Shown here one piece after another: positions 5,296 through 7,009 of a stretch of DNA of 7,009 nucleotides; the stretch's first letter is position 1; each line of letters begins with the position of its first letter. The position numbers and the translations under genes were made by a program. The notes under the pieces are model-generated. The model worked only from the letters and a program-made list of their open reading frames with translations, was not told where the DNA came from and searched no databases. Source of the stretch: an uncultured Muribaculaceae bacterium (GTDB lineage Bacteria; Bacteroidota; Bacteroidia; Bacteroidales; Muribaculaceae); contig CANRZQ010000141.1 of assembly GCA_947644475.1 (NCBI GenBank), forward strand, positions 1 through 7,009. The letters run 5' to 3'.

Positions 5296-5579
5296 ACGTA
5301 ACAAATACCTGGGATATATTATGCAACTTGTGCATACTTATCCTTGAAAATTTATGTCATATCACAAATTTGTCGTATGGCTTTATCAATATCGTTTTGT
5401 TTGTAATATTGGGGCCATTGTCAACAATAATGTTTATGTGTTCCACCCTTGCTCATATGATTATCAAAAACCAGCGGCTCAAGAAATTGTGGACATGGAT
5501 ATTTTTTGCGGCAGGGTGGATAATCATATTGGCGATAATATTGCCTGTAATCTATGCTACGTTAACGCTGCCTGTATAA
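5289..5579 (+). CDS. Small membrane protein, candidate immunity protein for the upstream effector
   Basis: The 96-residue product has two clear membrane helices, at about 33-57 and 67-93. A basic turn (KNQRLKK, 60-66) joins them and should lie on the cytoplasmic side. The N-terminal 30 residues include a hydrophobic, Cys-containing stretch (LCNLCILILENLCHI) that may be an amphipathic or third membrane helix. Its ATG lies in the last codons of the upstream gene, a 7-nt overlap, so the two are translationally coupled. It has no recognisable enzymatic motif. An inner-membrane partner would face the periplasm, where lipid II is attacked; some known immunity proteins to M-type pyocins are integral membrane proteins, whereas that of colicin M is anchored and periplasmic. 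Immunity is therefore a reasoned guess from gene order, size and topology. A repeat element begins 2 nt after its stop. Confidence 0.7.
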   Translation: MVNVTNTWDILCNLCILILENLCHITNLSYGFINIVLFVILGPLSTIMFMCSTLAHMIIKNQRLKKLWTWIFFAAGWIIILAIILPVIYATLTLPV

Positions 5580-5581
5580 GT

Positions 5582-5746
5582 GATAAAGAGCGTGTGTCAA
5601 AATACCAAACAGTAGGGACGTACGGCCCGTGCGTCCGGGAAATAATGTTGGTATTTAATTGATAATAAACCGTTTATCTGCGGACGCACGAGCCGTGCGT
5701 CCCTACAAATTCGGCATAAACAGCTTTTTGACACCCCCTCTTTATC
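5582..5746. mobile_element. MITE-like foldback element with imperfect terminal inverted repeats
   Basis: The ends are 21-bp inverted repeats: left 5582-5602 starts GATAAAGAG, and right 5726-5746 ends CTCTTTATC. They match at 19 of 21 positions and share a GTGTCAAAA core. A second, inner inverted repeat lies at 5612-5706. A TA dinucleotide occurs symmetrically inside both ends (5584-5585 and 5743-5744), which would fit TA-target insertion of a 157-bp core, but TA is its own complement, so this is weak. No protein is encoded. It begins immediately after the immunity candidate. Confidence 0.6.
5612..5706. repeat. 26-bp inner inverted repeat, GTAGGGACG type
   Basis: The left arm (5612-5637) begins GTAGGGACGTACGG and the right arm (5681-5706) ends GCGTCCCTAC. 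They match at 24 of 26 positions across a 43-nt centre. Both arms are GC-rich in otherwise AT-rich DNA. Each arm is partly self-complementary around a GGCCC or AGCC centre (compare GGACG with CGTCC), so each could also form its own small hairpin. From memory, 'GTAGGGACGCACGGC' palindromes recur in Bacteroidales genomes. Confidence 0.75.
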
Positions 5747-5768
5747 TTTTAAATTTGCTATAAAAACA

Positions 5769-5804
5769 GGCTGCGCCGGGGCGGGCGCAGCCTTTGTGTT
5801 TTTT
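5769..5804. terminator. Bidirectional intrinsic terminator
   Basis: A perfect 9-bp stem, GGCTGCGCC and GGCGCAGCC (5769-5777 and 5784-5792), encloses a 6-nt GC-rich loop. On the plus strand it is followed by TTTGTGTTTTTT, which would stop transcripts from the effector pair. On the minus strand it is followed by TGTTTTTATA, which would stop transcripts from the GH3 gene, whose stop codon is 71 nt away. The two units converge here. Confidence 0.88.
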
Positions 5805-5821
5805 CGCAAGCCGGAGGCTCG

Positions 5822-5851
5822 CGTTCCTGCCGGATTCCGTTCCTGCCGGAT
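5822..5851. repeat. 14-bp direct repeat
   Basis: CGTTCCTGCCGGAT occurs twice with a 2-nt spacer (5822-5835 and 5838-5851), a 16-nt period. It lies between the GH3 stop codon and the terminator. It is most simply a small tandem duplication; no function is evident. Confidence 0.7.
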
Positions 5852-5862
5852 GGGAGCCGTTG

Positions 5863-7009
5863 CTAACGGCGGAGGGTGGAGAGGGGCTCGGCGGGGGTGA
5901 GGGCCCGGGTGACGGGGTAGGCGGCGGCGTCGACGGGGAGGTCGACGCTGAGGGCCAGGTCGCGGCTCGAGGAGCCGAGGGCAAGGCTGTATGTGCCGGG
6001 GGCAACTTTCCAGGCCGAGGCGTCGGCATCGAACATGGCGAGGTCGGCCTCGTCGAAGGTGAGGGTTACTTTGGCGGTTTCGCCGGGAGCGAGCTGCGCG
6101 GTCTTGGCGAAGGCTTTGAGTTCTTGCTCGGGGCGGTTGGCAGCCTTGGTCTCGGGGGCGCGGGCGTAGAGTTGCACAACATGCTTGCCGGCAACGGAGC
6201 CTGTGTTGCGCACGTCGACTGTCACGTTTACTTTGCCGTCCTTACGGGCGACGACAGGGTTGGCGATGTCGAAGGTGGTGTAGCTGAGTCCGTGGCCGAA
6301 GGGGTAGGACACGTCTTTGCCGAAGGAGTCGAAGAAGCGGTAGCCTACATACACGTCTTCTTCGTAGGGGGTGTAGTCCCAGAGGTACTTGCCGGTGGAT
6401 TTGCCGTGGTCGGCGAAGTTGAATGACGACATGGCGCCTTCGAGGGGGAAGTTGTGCGACGACGCGTGGTCGACGAACGAGCGGGGGAAAGTCATCGTGA
6501 GGTGGCCCGAGGGTGATACGCGTCCGGCGAGGATGTCGGTCACGGAGTTGCCTCCTTCCTGGCCTGCCTGCCAGGCGCATAGGATTGCGTCGGGTTTGTC
6601 TTTCCACGATGCTGTCTCGATTACGCCGCCGATGTTGAGCACCACTACTACTTGCTTGCCTGCGGAGTGGAAGGCCCGGGTGGCCGACTCGATGAGGAGT
6701 TTCTCGGCTGTGGAGAGGTCGAAATCGGCGGGTGTGCGGTCGAGGAATTCGCCGGAGTTGCGTCCGATGGTGATGAGAGCCACGTCGTTGGCGGCGGCAA
6801 GGTCGGCCATGCGGGCGTTGCCGATTGTCATTTCGGCAGGACGGGGAGTGGGGAGGAAGGCGGCGAGGGCGTTGTCGGATTTCTCCACTTTCTCGCGTTC
6901 GGCGTCGATGTGAGCCTTGTAGTCGGAACCGAGTTTGTCGTCGAGTTGATATCCGGCGTTGCGCAGTCCTTCGAGGAGCGACACGGTGTAGGCGCGATTG
7001 ACGTTGCCC
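5863..7009 (-). CDS. GH3 family beta-glucosidase-type enzyme, C-terminal part only
   Basis: The frame is open from the right window edge to a TAG at 5863, giving 381 residues; the N-terminal (beta/alpha)8 domain with the Asp nucleophile lies outside. Counting from the window edge, the visible part begins GNVNRAYT and includes most of the GH3 C-terminal alpha/beta domain (about 1-245). IGRNSGEFLDRTPADF (81-96) carries Glu87, which aligns with the acid/base Glu of the ISGEGYDR motif in characterised GH3 enzymes. The AWQAGQEGGNSVTDILAG stretch (145-162) and YPFGHGLSYTTF (235-246) are typical. A fibronectin III-like domain (about 250-350) follows, with VDVRNTGSVAGKHVVQLY, then a short tail. The enzyme hydrolyses beta-linked gluco- or related oligosaccharides from the non-reducing end; the exact substrate cannot be told. 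A possible GTG at 6984 is internal, not a start. It ends at the terminator at 5769-5804. Confidence 0.95.
   Translation of the reverse strand, partial: GNVNRAYTVSLLEGLRNAGYQLDDKLGSDYKAHIDAEREKVEKSDNALAAFLPTPRPAEMTIGNARMADLAAANDVALITIGRNSGEFLDRTPADFDLSTAEKLLIESATRAFHSAGKQVVVVLNIGGVIETASWKDKPDAILCAWQAGQEGGNSVTDILAGRVSPSGHLTMTFPRSFVDHASSHNFPLEGAMSSFNFADHGKSTGKYLWDYTPYEEDVYVGYRFFDSFGKDVSYPFGHGLSYTTFDIANPVVARKDGKVNVTVDVRNTGSVAGKHVVQLYARAPETKAANRPEQELKAFAKTAQLAPGETAKVTLTFDEADLAMFDADASAWKVAPGTYSLALGSSSRDLALSVDLPVDAAAYPVTRALTPAEPLSTLRR

Noticed and set aside
5354..5662. A plus-strand frame overlapping the membrane protein gene and the repeat element
   Set aside because: It is a different frame of the same DNA, lacks membrane helices or motifs, and runs into the inverted repeat. 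The frame at 5289-5579 has clear helices and a coupled start.
5794..6426. A 210-codon plus-strand frame rich in Gly, Val and Glu
   Set aside because: It is antisense to the GH3 gene, whose motifs are unmistakable, and its low-complexity GGxG pattern is the mirror of GH3 codons.
1..7009. CRISPR array, tRNA, rRNA or riboswitch
   Set aside because: I saw no regularly spaced repeats, cloverleaf signatures or conserved leader structures on either strand.

Overview
The window most likely comes from a Bacteroidales chromosome, plausibly a GC-rich gut family such as Muribaculaceae. The evidence is the gene set: a Fis-type sigma-54 activator followed by an LptE lipoprotein, an ECF sigma factor with two small membrane proteins, and a glycoside hydrolase family 3 (GH3) enzyme. 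Promoters of the TAnnTTTG form and weak Shine-Dalgarno sequences fit too. The family-level placement is inference.

Layout, left to right. (1) 1-2249, minus strand, GC-rich core operon: a near-leaderless promoter, a sigma-54 activator without a receiver domain, lptE, and a conserved hypothetical gene that runs off the left edge. (2) 2250-2378: spacer with four CGTTAAT/ATTAACG boxes around a perfect inverted repeat. (3) 2379-3045, minus strand, AT-richer: a type VII toxin-antitoxin pair, mntA (AMPylating antitoxin) then hepT (toxin), with its own promoter. (4) 3099-4380, minus strand: a tight three-gene operon of a three-helix membrane protein, an ECF sigma factor and a two-helix membrane protein that may be its anti-sigma partner. 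(5) 4381-4668: divergent spacer with a 21-nt palindrome and a plus-strand promoter. (6) 4669-5579, plus strand, strongly AT-rich: two overlapping genes. The first has the catalytic signature of colicin M, the enzyme that destroys the cell-wall precursor lipid II. The second is a small two-helix membrane protein suited to be its immunity partner. (7) 5582-5746: a foldback, MITE-like element with nested inverted repeats. (8) 5769-5804: a bidirectional hairpin terminator. (9) 5863-7009, minus strand, GC-rich: the C-terminal part of a GH3 beta-glucosidase-type enzyme that runs off the right edge.

The window therefore alternates GC-rich housekeeping or metabolic genes with two AT-rich conflict modules, which look horizontally acquired. 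The most interesting item is the effector-immunity candidate at 4669-5579. It is a bare colicin M-like catalytic domain with no visible receptor-binding, translocation or secretion signal, paired with a membrane protein and sitting next to a mobile-element remnant.
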